64,000 nucleotides of DNA. Source: Ciceribacter thiooxidans (GTDB taxonomy: Bacteria; Pseudomonadota; Alphaproteobacteria; Rhizobiales; Rhizobiaceae). The stretch lies in contig NZ_CP059896.1 of the NCBI RefSeq assembly GCF_014126615.1, positions 3,234,501 to 3,298,500 of the forward strand. Direction: 5' to 3'. Below the pieces are notes generated by a model. It was given only the letters and a program-made list of their open reading frames with translations. It was not told the origin of the DNA and searched no databases. Shown piece by piece: positions 8,856-18,689 of this stretch. The position numbers were made by a program, and so were the translations under genes. Position 1 is the first letter of the stretch, and each line of letters opens with the position of its first letter.

Positions 8856-8878
8856 GGCTGCCGGACCTTCCGGCAGCC
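8856..8878 (+). other. Perfect 10-bp hairpin between imelysin and DUF1111 genes
   Basis: GGCTGCCGGA and TCCGGCAGCC flank the loop CCT, starting 10 bases after the imelysin stop. No T run follows. It could stabilise the upstream message, set up unequal expression within the operon, or act as a weak terminator. Confidence 0.6.
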
Positions 8879-9082
8879 CGACCCGCATATGCAAGCGCCC
8901 TGCATCTCCCCCCTACCCCACGGTACCGGCTGGCCTTTTTCGCGGCAGCCTCTCTTCTGTTCGCTCCGCTCGTTGGTGCCACGGAGGCGAAGCGCAATGA
9001 TCTGTCCGCGGAAGACACCACCCGCGTCGAGGATGTCACGCGGCCGACCAATGACTTCTCCAGGCCGGAACAATACGAGGCA

Positions 9083-10429
9083 ATGCCGGGCGGAGCGACA
9101 ACGTCACGAAACCCCATCGACGCTGATGCGTTCTCCCACGCCTCGGCCAATCTCGGCTTTTCGGAAGAAGAGAATTTCAGGCTCGGCAAAGCGCTGTTTG
9201 AAAAACTCTGGGTTTCCTCCCCATCCTCCACCCAGGCTTCCGATGGCCTCGGTCCGCTGTTCAACGCGCGTTCCTGCCATAGCTGTCACCTGAAAAACGG
9301 TCGCGGACACCCGCCGGAGAATGACGCAGGCAGTAGTTCCTCGATGATCCTGAGGCTTGCTCGCCCCGCTCGCACCGACAAAGAACGACAGACGCTCGCA
9401 GAACTGAAGGTCGTGAGCTTTGCGGACGATACATACGGCAATCAGCTTCAGGACGTGGCCGTCCCCGGTCTCGCTGCAGAAGGCCGGGGGACGGTGACGT
9501 ACACCGAAGAGCGGGTCACGCTCGCAGGTGGCGAGACGATCATGCTGCGCAAGCCGCAATACAGCGTAGCAGATCTCGGCTACGGACCGCTCGGCACAGA
9601 CACGACGCTCTCGGCGCGCATTGCCAATCCGATCATCGGCATGGGTCTCATAGAGGCGATCGCCGATGCCGACATCCTTGCGATGGCCGATCCGGAAGAC
9701 CGCAACGGCGATGGTATTTCCGGCCGTGCGGCGCGCGCCCGCGACCACCGCACCGGTGAACTGCAACTCGGACGCTTCGGCTGGAAGGCGCAGAATGCCT
9801 CCGTTCGCGATCAAAGTTCCAGTGCGTTCGTGGGAGATCTCGGTATCTCGACGCCCGACGCTCCCGGCCATTGGGGTGATTGCACGAGCGCGCAAGCGCC
9901 ATGCCGGGAGATGCCGAACGGCATACAGACGCGACTTGGCAATACGGAGGCCCCAGATCCGGTGCTCGAACTGGTGACCTTCTATTCGGAAAATCTCGCC
10001 GTACCGACCCGCCGTGACGTCGGCAGCCCGGACGTCCTGAGGGGAAAGGCTCTGTTTTACCGCATCGGCTGCATTGCCTGCCACACGCCGAAATACGTGA
10101 CGCGGCGCGACGCGGCCAACAAGGCCCAAGCCTTTCAGTTGATCTGGCCCTATTCGGACTTCCTGCTGCATGACATGGGCGAAGGACTTGCCGACGGCCA
10201 GCAGGTTGGAGATGCCACAGATCGGGAGTGGCGCACTCCTCCGTTATGGGGCATCGGGTTGACCGACGACGTCAACGGGCACACCTTCTTCCTTCACGAT
10301 GGTCGCGCGCGCAACCTCACCGAGGCCATTCTCTGGCACGGCGGTGAAGCGGAACGGGCACGCAACGCATTCGCTTCGGCCGCGCCGGAAGCGCGCCGAC
10401 ACCTGATCAGATTTCTGGAGTCGTTGTGA
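9083..10429 (+). CDS. Di-heme oxidoreductase-family protein (DUF1111), start unclear
   Basis: From the ATG at 9083 the protein is 448 residues and has two c-type haem motifs, CHSCH at 65-69 and CIACH at 330-334, plus MADPEDRNGDGISGRA, typical of DUF1111 periplasmic thiol-oxidoreductase-like proteins. The family normally has a signal peptide. Here a signal-like stretch (LAFFAAASLLFAPLVGA) and the conserved lead-in VTRPTNDFSRPEQYEA are encoded in the same frame upstream of 9083, but no ATG, GTG or TTG opens that frame. An ATG at 8889 would fit only if the run of six C at 8908-8913 were one base longer. The gene ends overlapping the next start. Confidence 0.8.
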   Translation: MPGGATTSRNPIDADAFSHASANLGFSEEENFRLGKALFEKLWVSSPSSTQASDGLGPLFNARSCHSCHLKNGRGHPPENDAGSSSSMILRLARPARTDKERQTLAELKVVSFADDTYGNQLQDVAVPGLAAEGRGTVTYTEERVTLAGGETIMLRKPQYSVADLGYGPLGTDTTLSARIANPIIGMGLIEAIADADILAMADPEDRNGDGISGRAARARDHRTGELQLGRFGWKAQNASVRDQSSSAFVGDLGISTPDAPGHWGDCTSAQAPCREMPNGIQTRLGNTEAPDPVLELVTFYSENLAVPTRRDVGSPDVLRGKALFYRIGCIACHTPKYVTRRDAANKAQAFQLIWPYSDFLLHDMGEGLADGQQVGDATDREWRTPPLWGIGLTDDVNGHTFFLHDGRARNLTEAILWHGGEAERARNAFASAAPEARRHLIRFLESL

Positions 10430-11526
10430 TCAAATCTCTCATCCGTTCGATGACCGCCCTCCTGGTCGCAATCCTTCCCGCGACCGCGCAGGAGACCTCA
10501 ACTCCGACACTTCAGGCGAATGCTATACCCGCCGTGTTGGAAAAAGCTGTCGACCGTTTCATCCGTCCGGGTTATCGGGATTTCCGGGACAGGGCAGGAG
10601 ACTTCGAAGACGCGATGCAGGCGCTCTGCGCCACGCCTTCGCAGGAGCAGCTAACCGCCGCCCGAGACACTTTCGTCAAGACCGTCGAGGCATGGTCGAA
10701 AATCGAGATCGTCCGTGTCGGGCCGGCGATCGAGGCCAACCGTTTCGAACGCATTCTGTTCTACCCCGACCGTAAGAGCACCGGACTGAAACAAGTGCAG
10801 GCACTGCTTGCCAACCCGGACGAGAGCGCCACGAGGGCGGAGACGCTCAGGGAGAAGAGCGTCGCCATGCAAGGTCTCGGGGCCGCGGAATTCGTGCTCT
10901 ACGGCACCGATTTCGAACTCCTGCTGCGAGAGCCGAACGGCTTCCGTTGCCGCTATGGTGCGGCGATCGCCGGAAACCTCGAGCATCTCGGAAGCGAACT
11001 TGCCGCAGAATGGGACGAGCCGAGTGGCGTTCAGGACGCCTGGAAGCATCCCGGCGCCGACAACGCCTACTTCCGGGATAATCGCGAGGCGATGACCGCC
11101 CTGCTCGGTATTCTCGTCCATGGCGCCGAGGCGGTCCGCGACCAACGCATCGAGACATTCTACAAGGGGGAGGATGCCAAGACATTGCCACGGCAGGCGA
11201 TCTTCTGGCGCTCCGGCCTCACCTTCGCGTCCATCCGCGGCAATTTCGAAGGCATGCGCACGCTGATAGACCAGTCAGACATGCAGGAACTCCTCGATCC
11301 AGGCTCTCGCTCGATCGTTACTTCCATTGATTTCGTCCTTAAATCACTGATCCGGACTGCCGGCGCCGTCAGCCCCGATGTCGAGACGGCGGTCACGTCG
11401 CCGGAAGAACGCTCCCGGCTCGATTTCCTGCTGCTGAACGGCAAAGACCTGATCCTGCGGCTCAACGACGATTTTGGCGGCGCACTCGGTCTCGGCGCCG
11501 GCTTCTCCTTCTCGGACGGAGATTGA
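10426..11526 (+). CDS. Second imelysin-family periplasmic protein
   Basis: A 366-residue protein with a signal peptide (MIKSLIRSMTALLVAILPATAQ). The start is GTG at 10426, overlapping the previous stop by four bases, which indicates translational coupling. The fold-level pattern is that of an imelysin (repeated helical segments, EIVRVGPAIEANRFERILFYPDRKS). In place of GxHxxE it reads GLGAAE at residues 150-155, so the histidine is missing; this is seen in the IPPA-like branch of imelysins. The pair of different imelysins in one operon suggests distinct ligands or a heteromeric complex. Confidence 0.85.
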   Translation: MIKSLIRSMTALLVAILPATAQETSTPTLQANAIPAVLEKAVDRFIRPGYRDFRDRAGDFEDAMQALCATPSQEQLTAARDTFVKTVEAWSKIEIVRVGPAIEANRFERILFYPDRKSTGLKQVQALLANPDESATRAETLREKSVAMQGLGAAEFVLYGTDFELLLREPNGFRCRYGAAIAGNLEHLGSELAAEWDEPSGVQDAWKHPGADNAYFRDNREAMTALLGILVHGAEAVRDQRIETFYKGEDAKTLPRQAIFWRSGLTFASIRGNFEGMRTLIDQSDMQELLDPGSRSIVTSIDFVLKSLIRTAGAVSPDVETAVTSPEERSRLDFLLLNGKDLILRLNDDFGGALGLGAGFSFSDGD

Positions 11527-11528
11527 TC

Positions 11529-12617
11529 GTGCGGAAAAGTGCGCTCATCGACCGTCGCAGTTTCATCAAAGCCGCAGGCGCCGCCTTTCTGGCAGGCCTC
11601 TCCTTCGAAGCCGCCTTCGCGCTCGGGCGCACCGACGCCGTCTTCGCCTCCGGTTTTCGCGCGCCCGGTGGCACCTATGGCTTGGCGCTCCTCAGCGAAG
11701 AAGGCGAGATCATTGCGCAGGTGGATCTTCCCGGGCGGATGCATGGACTGACCTCCTGCACGGCGACTGGCAAGGTGGTCGCCTTCGCGCGCAGACCCGG
11801 CACCTTTGCCATTGCCGTCGATCCCGGCGCCAGCTCGGAACCGACGGTCTTCGCCTGCGGCGAGAACCGGCACTTTTTCGGCCATGGCGGTTTCTCGCCG
11901 AACGGGCACCTCCTCTATGCCTGCGAGAACGATTTCAACAATAACCGCGGCGTCATCGGCATCTACGACGCCGCGAACGGCTTTTCCCGTCTGGGCGAAG
12001 TTCCGGCGCATGGCGTCGGAACACACGATATGACGGTCAGCGACGACGGAAGCCTGCTCATCATCGCCAATGGCGGGATCGAGACCCACCCCGACTTTGG
12101 GCGGACAAAGCTCAACCTCGATCACATGGAGCCGAGCCTCGTCATCTGCGACGCGAGAACCGGGGCGCTCGTCGAAAAGCATGTGCTTCCAGCGAACCTC
12201 CGGCAGCTTTCGACGCGTCATCTTGCACTCGCCGAACGCGGCCGTATCTGGTTCGCCTGCCAGTACGAAGGCGCGCGCAACGGCCTGCCGCCACTCGTGG
12301 GCTATTTCGGCCAAGGGGAAGACCTTCGATTTATCGACCTGCCTGAGGAGACGACGGATGGGCTTGCAAACTATGTCGGTGCGATTGCCGTCGACCGTCG
12401 CAGCGGTCTCGTCGGCATCACCTCACCCAAAGGTGGGCTTGCAGTGACCCTCAGCGGAACCAGCGGCGCGGTGGTGAAACAGACACGAATCGCGAATGCG
12501 GCAGGAATCGCGCCGGGCGTGAACGGTTTCGCCGTATCCTCCTATGACGGGCGTTTCGGGAGAACACAGAGCGCCATCGCCTGGGACCAGCATATCGGTC
12601 GCCTCGGCACGCTTTGA
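11529..12617 (+). CDS. DUF1513 domain protein, Tat-exported
   Basis: About 362 residues. The N-terminus DRRSFIKAAGAAFLAGLSFEAAFA is a twin-arginine signal, so the protein is exported folded. The rest reads as a seven-bladed beta-propeller-like repeat protein (for example GHGGFSPNGHLLYACENDFNNNRGVIGIYD and GTHDMTVSDDGSLLIIANGG), matching DUF1513, whose biochemical role is unknown. The GTG at 11529 has GGAG 7 bases upstream and is preferred; a TTG at 11523 is the alternative. It is the last gene of the imelysin/DUF1111 operon. Folded export suggests a cofactor is inserted in the cytoplasm. Confidence 0.85.
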   Translation: MRKSALIDRRSFIKAAGAAFLAGLSFEAAFALGRTDAVFASGFRAPGGTYGLALLSEEGEIIAQVDLPGRMHGLTSCTATGKVVAFARRPGTFAIAVDPGASSEPTVFACGENRHFFGHGGFSPNGHLLYACENDFNNNRGVIGIYDAANGFSRLGEVPAHGVGTHDMTVSDDGSLLIIANGGIETHPDFGRTKLNLDHMEPSLVICDARTGALVEKHVLPANLRQLSTRHLALAERGRIWFACQYEGARNGLPPLVGYFGQGEDLRFIDLPEETTDGLANYVGAIAVDRRSGLVGITSPKGGLAVTLSGTSGAVVKQTRIANAAGIAPGVNGFAVSSYDGRFGRTQSAIAWDQHIGRLGTL

Positions 12618-12656
12618 TCTTGGAAGAAGCCGATTACGCCCTACATCTCCTTCACC

Positions 12657-13109
12657 ATGCGCGCACTTCTGATCCACGTCGGCTTCATCGTCTTTACCCT
12701 CGGTTTCGGCCTGCTCTCCGGTCTCGCCAACCTTCCGGACGAGTGGTACCAGTCTCTCGACAAGCCGCCGTTCAATCCGCCATCCTATCTGTTCGGTCCA
12801 GTCTGGACCACGCTTTATGTACTGATCGCGATCGCCGGCGGCCGCATCTGGCTGAGAGCTCCGGCTTCCGCGGCAATGCAGATCTGGTTCGGCCAGATGA
12901 TTTTCAACCTTCTCTGGTCCCCCTCATTCTTCGGCCTGCAGAGCCCGGCCCTCGGTCTCGTCGTCATCCTCCCGCTCCTCGGTCTGATCCTCGCCTTCAT
13001 CGCCAAGGCCTGGGACATTGATCGTCTTTCCGCGCTGCTTTTCACTCCCTATGCGGCCTGGGTCGGTTTCGCCTCGCTCCTCAACCTCTCGCTCTTCGTG
13101 CTCAACTGA
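12657..13109 (+). CDS. tspO: TspO/MBR family protein
   Basis: A 150-residue five-helix membrane protein. The family signature is clear: WYQSLDKPPFNPPSYLFGPVWTTLY at about residues 31-55, then WFGQMIFNLLWSPSFFG. TspO binds porphyrins and in rhizobia and Rhodobacter modulates tetrapyrrole and stress responses. The preceding gene ends 39 bases upstream, so co-transcription with the imelysin operon is possible and would fit an iron/haem theme, but no evidence in the sequence decides it. Confidence 0.93.
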   Translation: MRALLIHVGFIVFTLGFGLLSGLANLPDEWYQSLDKPPFNPPSYLFGPVWTTLYVLIAIAGGRIWLRAPASAAMQIWFGQMIFNLLWSPSFFGLQSPALGLVVILPLLGLILAFIAKAWDIDRLSALLFTPYAAWVGFASLLNLSLFVLN

Positions 13110-13185
13110 TTTTCTCGACGGGAGCGGCTTGCCTGCCTCCCGAGAGCGTGCCAATTTCGCGCCTCTCAAGGGGAAATGACGACAG

Positions 13186-13635
13186 ATGAGTGACATGGAC
13201 AGCGAAGATGTGCACGAACGCATCCGGCAAAGCTTCGCGCGCCAGGGCGCAATGGAAACGCTCGGTGCCGAGCTGACCCGCATATCTCAGGGCGTCGTCG
13301 AGATCGAACTGCCGTTCGATGTGAAGCTCACGCAACAACACGGCATTCTGCATGCGGGCGTCATCTCGGCGGCGCTCGACAGCGCCTGCAGCTACGCCGC
13401 CTATACCGTCGTTGCACCGGATGCCTCGCTCCTGACGATCGAGTTCAAGGTGAACCTGCTGTCACCGGGCCGTGGCGACCGGTTCCTGTTCCGCGGCGAA
13501 ATCACAAAGCCTGGCAGTACGATCATTGTTGCGGACGGTCGCGGCTATGCGGTCGGCGACGGCCCGGCCAAGCTCATCGCCTCCATGACCAGTACACTGA
13601 TGGTCGTGCGCGGACGCGAGGGGATTACCGGGTGA
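13186..13635 (+). CDS. PaaI-family (hotdog) thioesterase
   Basis: A 149-residue hotdog-fold protein. The segment LTQQHGILHAGVISAALDSACSYAAYT is the conserved HGG/N-x-x-G-x-x-HGG-type active-site helix of PaaI/YiiD-like acyl-CoA thioesterases, followed by TIEFKVNLLSPGRGDRF. It would hydrolyse an acyl-CoA in the cytoplasm; the substrate is unknown. The stop overlaps the GTG start of the nucleosidase gene by four bases. Confidence 0.88.
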   Translation: MSDMDSEDVHERIRQSFARQGAMETLGAELTRISQGVVEIELPFDVKLTQQHGILHAGVISAALDSACSYAAYTVVAPDASLLTIEFKVNLLSPGRGDRFLFRGEITKPGSTIIVADGRGYAVGDGPAKLIASMTSTLMVVRGREGITG

Positions 13636-14270
13636 CGTTCGAACTGAAATCCGTTGGCGGAAAGTCGGTCCTTTTCGTCATGGCCGCAGAGGCGGAATAT
13701 GGTCCCTTCCTGCGGTCGCGCTTCACCCCGCTGATGACCGGCGTCGGTCCGGTAGAAGCGACACTTGCTCTAACCAGAGCCGTTGCCGTCCTGGAGGCGG
13801 GAAAGACGCTTCCGGATCTCGTCGTCTCGCTGGGTTCCGCAGGCTCAAACACCCTTGAGCAAACGGAGATCTATCAGGTTGGATCGGTCTCCTATCGCGA
13901 CATGGACGCCTCGCCACTCGGCTTCGAGAAGGGCCGCACGCCATTTGTCGATCTTCCCCCCGTCGTCGATCTGCCTTTGCGTATCCCCGGCATTCCGACA
14001 GCCAGCCTCTCGACCGGCGCCAACATCGTTTCCGGTGAAGCCTATCATGCAATCGCAGCCGACATGGTCGACATGGAGACCTTTGCGGTCTTTCGGGTGT
14101 GCAGCACGTTCGGCTTGCCACTGATCGGCCTTCGGGGCATCTCAGACGGGAAGGACGAGCTTCGGCACGTCGGCGACTGGACGGAATACCTCCATATCAT
14201 CGACCAGAAGCTCGCCGGCAGCGTCGATGCTCTGTTTGCGGGGCTTGAGGACGGCCTCTTCTGGTTCTGA
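13632..14270 (+). CDS. 5'-methylthioadenosine/S-adenosylhomocysteine nucleosidase family
   Basis: A 212-residue phosphorylase/nucleosidase-fold protein starting at GTG 13632. Typical elements are the N-terminal MAAEAEYGPF, the glycine loop TGVGPVEATLAL, SLGSAG, and DMVDMETFAVFRV with the glutamate that binds the ribose, then GISDGKDE with the catalytic aspartate. It should cleave methylthioadenosine and/or S-adenosylhomocysteine to adenine. It is slightly shorter than E. coli MtnN. Translation is probably coupled to the thioesterase gene. Confidence 0.86.
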   Translation: MTFELKSVGGKSVLFVMAAEAEYGPFLRSRFTPLMTGVGPVEATLALTRAVAVLEAGKTLPDLVVSLGSAGSNTLEQTEIYQVGSVSYRDMDASPLGFEKGRTPFVDLPPVVDLPLRIPGIPTASLSTGANIVSGEAYHAIAADMVDMETFAVFRVCSTFGLPLIGLRGISDGKDELRHVGDWTEYLHIIDQKLAGSVDALFAGLEDGLFWF

Positions 14271-14356
14271 AGCCCGGCGCGATGCGCCGCGAAATTTTCC
14301 GGTTCTGCAGCAAATCAGCAATTGCCAGAACAGGCGGTTTTCATTAAAGGCTCGAC

Positions 14357-15919
<1,563 letters not shown>

Positions 15920-16037
15920 GATGACACGGATCCCGGGGCGGTCGGCGGGAATGACACTCCTGCCGAAGCCGGCATCGCGAACGCTTACGGAGACGTCACA
16001 CTGTCTGCGCGAAATTGTCCGCGTTCAATCGCCAAAG

Positions 16038-16079
16038 TTGATACAGGTCAACAAAACTCGTAATGTCCGCGTGTAGAGT
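16038..16079 (+). promoter_or_regulatory. FixK/FNR-type box with matching -10 element
   Basis: TTGATACAGGTCAA at 16038-16051 is a perfect match to the TTGAY-N4-RTCAA consensus of rhizobial FixK/FnrN proteins. A -10-like TAGAGT lies at 16074-16079, which puts the predicted start near 16086 and the box centre at about -41.5, the standard class II activation geometry. It should drive the secreted-protein gene at 16125 under low oxygen. Confidence 0.7.
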
Positions 16080-16124
16080 TCAACCACTCTTCGAGCAGGT
16101 GAACATCGAGCGAGGGCGGCGGGC

Positions 16125-16919
16125 ATGACGCGGCATATCGAGCGAACGGCAACAACCACTCACCGCATACGGACCATCTCCCTTGCGGTCGTTGTCGTCC
16201 TCTGCGCGAACCTTGTGGAGGCGTCCGTCGCGTTCGCGGATCGCGACTCCCCGCAGTTCCACAGCGGTGCCTGCAAGGGAGCTTACGCCGGATGGTTGCG
16301 GGGCGTCGTCGACGGCTACCACGACCTGTCAGGCAGCCCTGTGGAAAACCCTTCCAGTGTCCTGCTCAGGATCCCGACTCCGGCCGTACTGTCTCCGGGC
16401 GATGAACGGCTCGGTTTTGGCGACGGATTACAGGAAGGCTTCAAGCTTGGGGTGGATTACGGTGTGGAGCTGGGACGAGGCGCACGCACGACAGACGTCG
16501 ATTCCGAGAAAATGGCCCAGCTGACAGCGCAGTTTCAGGCATACGTTCGAACGCACTGCATCACACCGGCGACAGCCTTAGACTGGGACCAGACCTTCAT
16601 GAATGACAGGGGCACCTCGACGGTGACGAGCCTCAACGAGGCCCAAGTTGCGATGCACGCTGCGGTCAGCGCCAATCAGATGGCCATCGCAGCTGAAGAG
16701 TCGGCGCGCTACGCCCACGAGGCTGAGGCGAGAGGCGACCGTTCTGCGGTCCAGGCGTTTCGCGAGTCCGCCCGGTTTCATGCTCGGACTTCCGCGGACT
16801 TTGCCCAACTGGCCCGAAACCAGTCGGCCGCCGGTCGCGAGGAGGCCGTTCAGCCCATCATGGACGCGGAAGCGGCGGCGGAAAGAGCAAAGAAGGCCGC
16901 TGACAGCATCGGTCGCTAA
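16125..16919 (+). CDS. Secreted alanine-rich protein of unknown function
   Basis: 264 residues, no family recognised. Residues 1-38 are a signal peptide with a long basic n-region and core ISLAVVVVLCANLV, cleaved near VAFA. Residues 39-150 form a globular part with two cysteines (GACKGAY and RTHC) that may be disulfide-bonded and a glycine-rich DGLQEGFKLGVDYGVELG. Residues 165-264 are strongly alanine-rich and amphipathic, predicted long helices or a coiled coil (AAEESARYAHEAEARGD, FHARTSADFAQLARNQ). A FixK/FNR-type promoter lies upstream. It is convergent with bioR. A periplasmic role under microaerobiosis is inference from the promoter only. Confidence 0.75.
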   Translation: MTRHIERTATTTHRIRTISLAVVVVLCANLVEASVAFADRDSPQFHSGACKGAYAGWLRGVVDGYHDLSGSPVENPSSVLLRIPTPAVLSPGDERLGFGDGLQEGFKLGVDYGVELGRGARTTDVDSEKMAQLTAQFQAYVRTHCITPATALDWDQTFMNDRGTSTVTSLNEAQVAMHAAVSANQMAIAAEESARYAHEAEARGDRSAVQAFRESARFHARTSADFAQLARNQSAAGREEAVQPIMDAEAAAERAKKAADSIGR

Positions 16920-16952
16920 CCTCGCGAAGCGTCTGGAGACACCAGTAAGGTC

Positions 16953-17564
16953 TCACGCCGCGCGTTCGAGCCCGCGGATGTGATTGCGCAGCATGGTCGC
17001 CGCACGATCGAACTCCTTCTTTTTCAGTGCATTCACGATCTGACGATGCGCAAGGCTCGAACCCGGCTGCCAGCCGGCCGAGCGCGTCGCCGAGAATATG
17101 ATCCGCGAATTGGCAAGCTGAAGATCGTCGAGCATCGAAAGGAGCTTCGGCATCCGGCACGGCATGACGAGCTCGCGGTGAAATACGCGATTGGCTTGCT
17201 CCCACTCGGCCATGGTCTGCGCCTGATCGGCAGCAATGAGTGCCTTCTCGATCCGCTCGAGGCAGACTGCATTCATGCGGGGCCCGGCGAAGGTGAGTGC
17301 GAGACTTTCCAGAGCCGCCCTGATCTCGACCGTTTCCTGGATCGCTGCCGGGTCCAGCGGCGCGACCCGCACCCCCCGGCGAGGTTCGGCGACCACCAGC
17401 CCACGCGACCTCAGCAGCTGGAATGCCTCTCTCGCCGGCACATGGCTTGCCTCGAACTCCTCGGCAATCCGATCCTGACGCAGCGGCGCACCAGGCATCA
17501 GTTCTCCGGCGACGATCCGCTCGCCCAACACCCTCGCAATCCGCTCCGCAACCGTTTCCGCCAT
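16953..17564 (-). CDS. bioR: GntR-family (FCD) regulator, probable BioR
   Basis: A 203-residue regulator with an N-terminal winged helix (RIARVLGERIVAGELMPGAPLRQDRIAEEFEASHVPAREAFQLL) and a C-terminal helical FCD domain. BioR is the known repressor of bio genes in Agrobacterium and Brucella and is also a GntR/FadR-type protein encoded beside the operon. It is divergent from bioB, and a 13-bp palindrome sits 10 bases upstream of its own ATG with a second copy before bioB, so autorepression and co-repression of bioBFDAZ are likely. The gene name rests on context plus family; the effector is not known here. Confidence 0.82.
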   Translation of the reverse strand: MAETVAERIARVLGERIVAGELMPGAPLRQDRIAEEFEASHVPAREAFQLLRSRGLVVAEPRRGVRVAPLDPAAIQETVEIRAALESLALTFAGPRMNAVCLERIEKALIAADQAQTMAEWEQANRVFHRELVMPCRMPKLLSMLDDLQLANSRIIFSATRSAGWQPGSSLAHRQIVNALKKKEFDRAATMLRNHIRGLERAA

Positions 17565-17573
17565 CTCTGTCCC

Positions 17574-17586
17574 ATAGATAATCTAT
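17574..17586. promoter_or_regulatory. Palindromic operator 1 (BioR candidate)
   Basis: ATAGATAATCTAT is a perfect palindrome about a central A. It begins 10 bases upstream of the bioR ATG. Its edges overlap near-matches to the published BioR box TTATMKATAA. An identical copy lies 72 bp away. Confidence 0.75.
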
Positions 17587-17645
17587 AATAATTCTCATTG
17601 ACCATCTGGATATTTGTAGACAGCCTAACATCACGAGGAGATTTA

Positions 17646-17658
17646 ATAGATAATCTAT
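17646..17658. promoter_or_regulatory. Palindromic operator 2 (BioR candidate)
   Basis: Second identical ATAGATAATCTAT, 45 bases before the bioB ATG. Centre-to-centre distance to the first copy is 72 bp, close to seven helical turns, so two dimers could bind on the same face of the DNA. Confidence 0.75.
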
Positions 17659-17702
17659 TATTTGCCAAGCCTCGACGTTGGGAAAAACGCGGAGATGCGG
17701 CC

Positions 17703-18689
17703 ATGCACGACCTGAACCGGCAACAGACAACGACCACCGACGACGCAAGTCCGGCCTGGGCGTTCGAGGATGCCAGAACCCTCTACCTGCAACCCTTCAG
17801 CGATCTGCTTTTCCAGGCCCATACCGTTCATCGCGAGAATTTCCACCCCAACCAAGTGCAGCTCAGCAAGCTCATCAACATCAAGACGGGCGGCTGTCCT
17901 GAAGACTGCGGCTATTGCAGCCAGTCATCGCATCATGAGGCGGGACTGAAGGCCTCGAAGCTGCTCTCATGCGAGCAGGTGCTCGTCGAAGCGCAGAAGG
18001 CGAAGGATGCGGGAGCGACCCGTTATTGCATGGGTGCCGCCTGGCGTAGCCCCAAGGCCCGAGACGAGGCGGCGATCGTCGACATGGTGAAGGGCGTCAA
18101 GGCACTCGGCCTCGAAACCTGCATGACGCTGGGGATGCTGTCCCCCGCGCAAGCCCAGACCTTCGCCGAAGCGGGACTGGACTACTATAACCACAATGTC
18201 GACACCTCCGAACGCTTCTACCCCGAAGTCATCACGACCCGCCGATTTGGAGAGCGACTGGAAACGCTTGCCCACGTGCGAGAGGCCGGCATCAAGGTTT
18301 GCAGCGGCGGCATCATGGGACTGGGCGAAAGCGAGGACGACCGCATCGACATGCTGGTCACGCTCGCGAACCTGCCGTCTCCGCCGGAGAGCGTGCCGAT
18401 CAACATGCTTATCCCCGTCCCCGGCACCAAAATGGCGGATGCGGCGCCGGTCGACCCGATCGCCTTCGTCCGAGTCATTGCCCTTACTCGGCTACTGATG
18501 CCGCGCTCCTACGTGCGCCTTTCGGCCGGACGCAGCGCCATGTCGGATGAGCTGCAGGCCCTCTGCTTCTTCGCCGGCGCAAATTCGATCTTCGTCGGGG
18601 ACACCCTGCTGACGGCGGCCAATCCCGGGGAGGACAAGGACCAAAGCCTCTTCCGCCGGCTGGGCCTCACCGCCGAGGACAGCCGCTGA
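17703..18689 (+). CDS. bioB: Biotin synthase
   Basis: A 328-residue radical SAM enzyme that inserts sulfur into dethiobiotin. The SAM cluster motif is CPEDCGYC (Cys65, 69, 72), and later segments such as [15 protein letters not shown] and [13 protein letters not shown] are highly typical, supplying ligands for the sacrificial [2Fe-2S] cluster. The frame is open to 17598, but the ATG at 17703 with GGAG 8 bases upstream gives the normal length and avoids the operator region. It is the first gene of bioBFDAZ; its stop overlaps the bioF start. Confidence 0.97.
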   Translation: MHDLNRQQTTTTDDASPAWAFEDARTLYLQPFSDLLFQAHTVHRENFHPNQVQLSKLINIKTGGCPEDCGYCSQSSHHEAGLKASKLLSCEQVLVEAQKAKDAGATRYCMGAAWRSPKARDEAAIVDMVKGVKALGLETCMTLGMLSPAQAQTFAEAGLDYYNHNVDTSERFYPEVITTRRFGERLETLAHVREAGIKVCSGGIMGLGESEDDRIDMLVTLANLPSPPESVPINMLIPVPGTKMADAAPVDPIAFVRVIALTRLLMPRSYVRLSAGRSAMSDELQALCFFAGANSIFVGDTLLTAANPGEDKDQSLFRRLGLTAEDSR

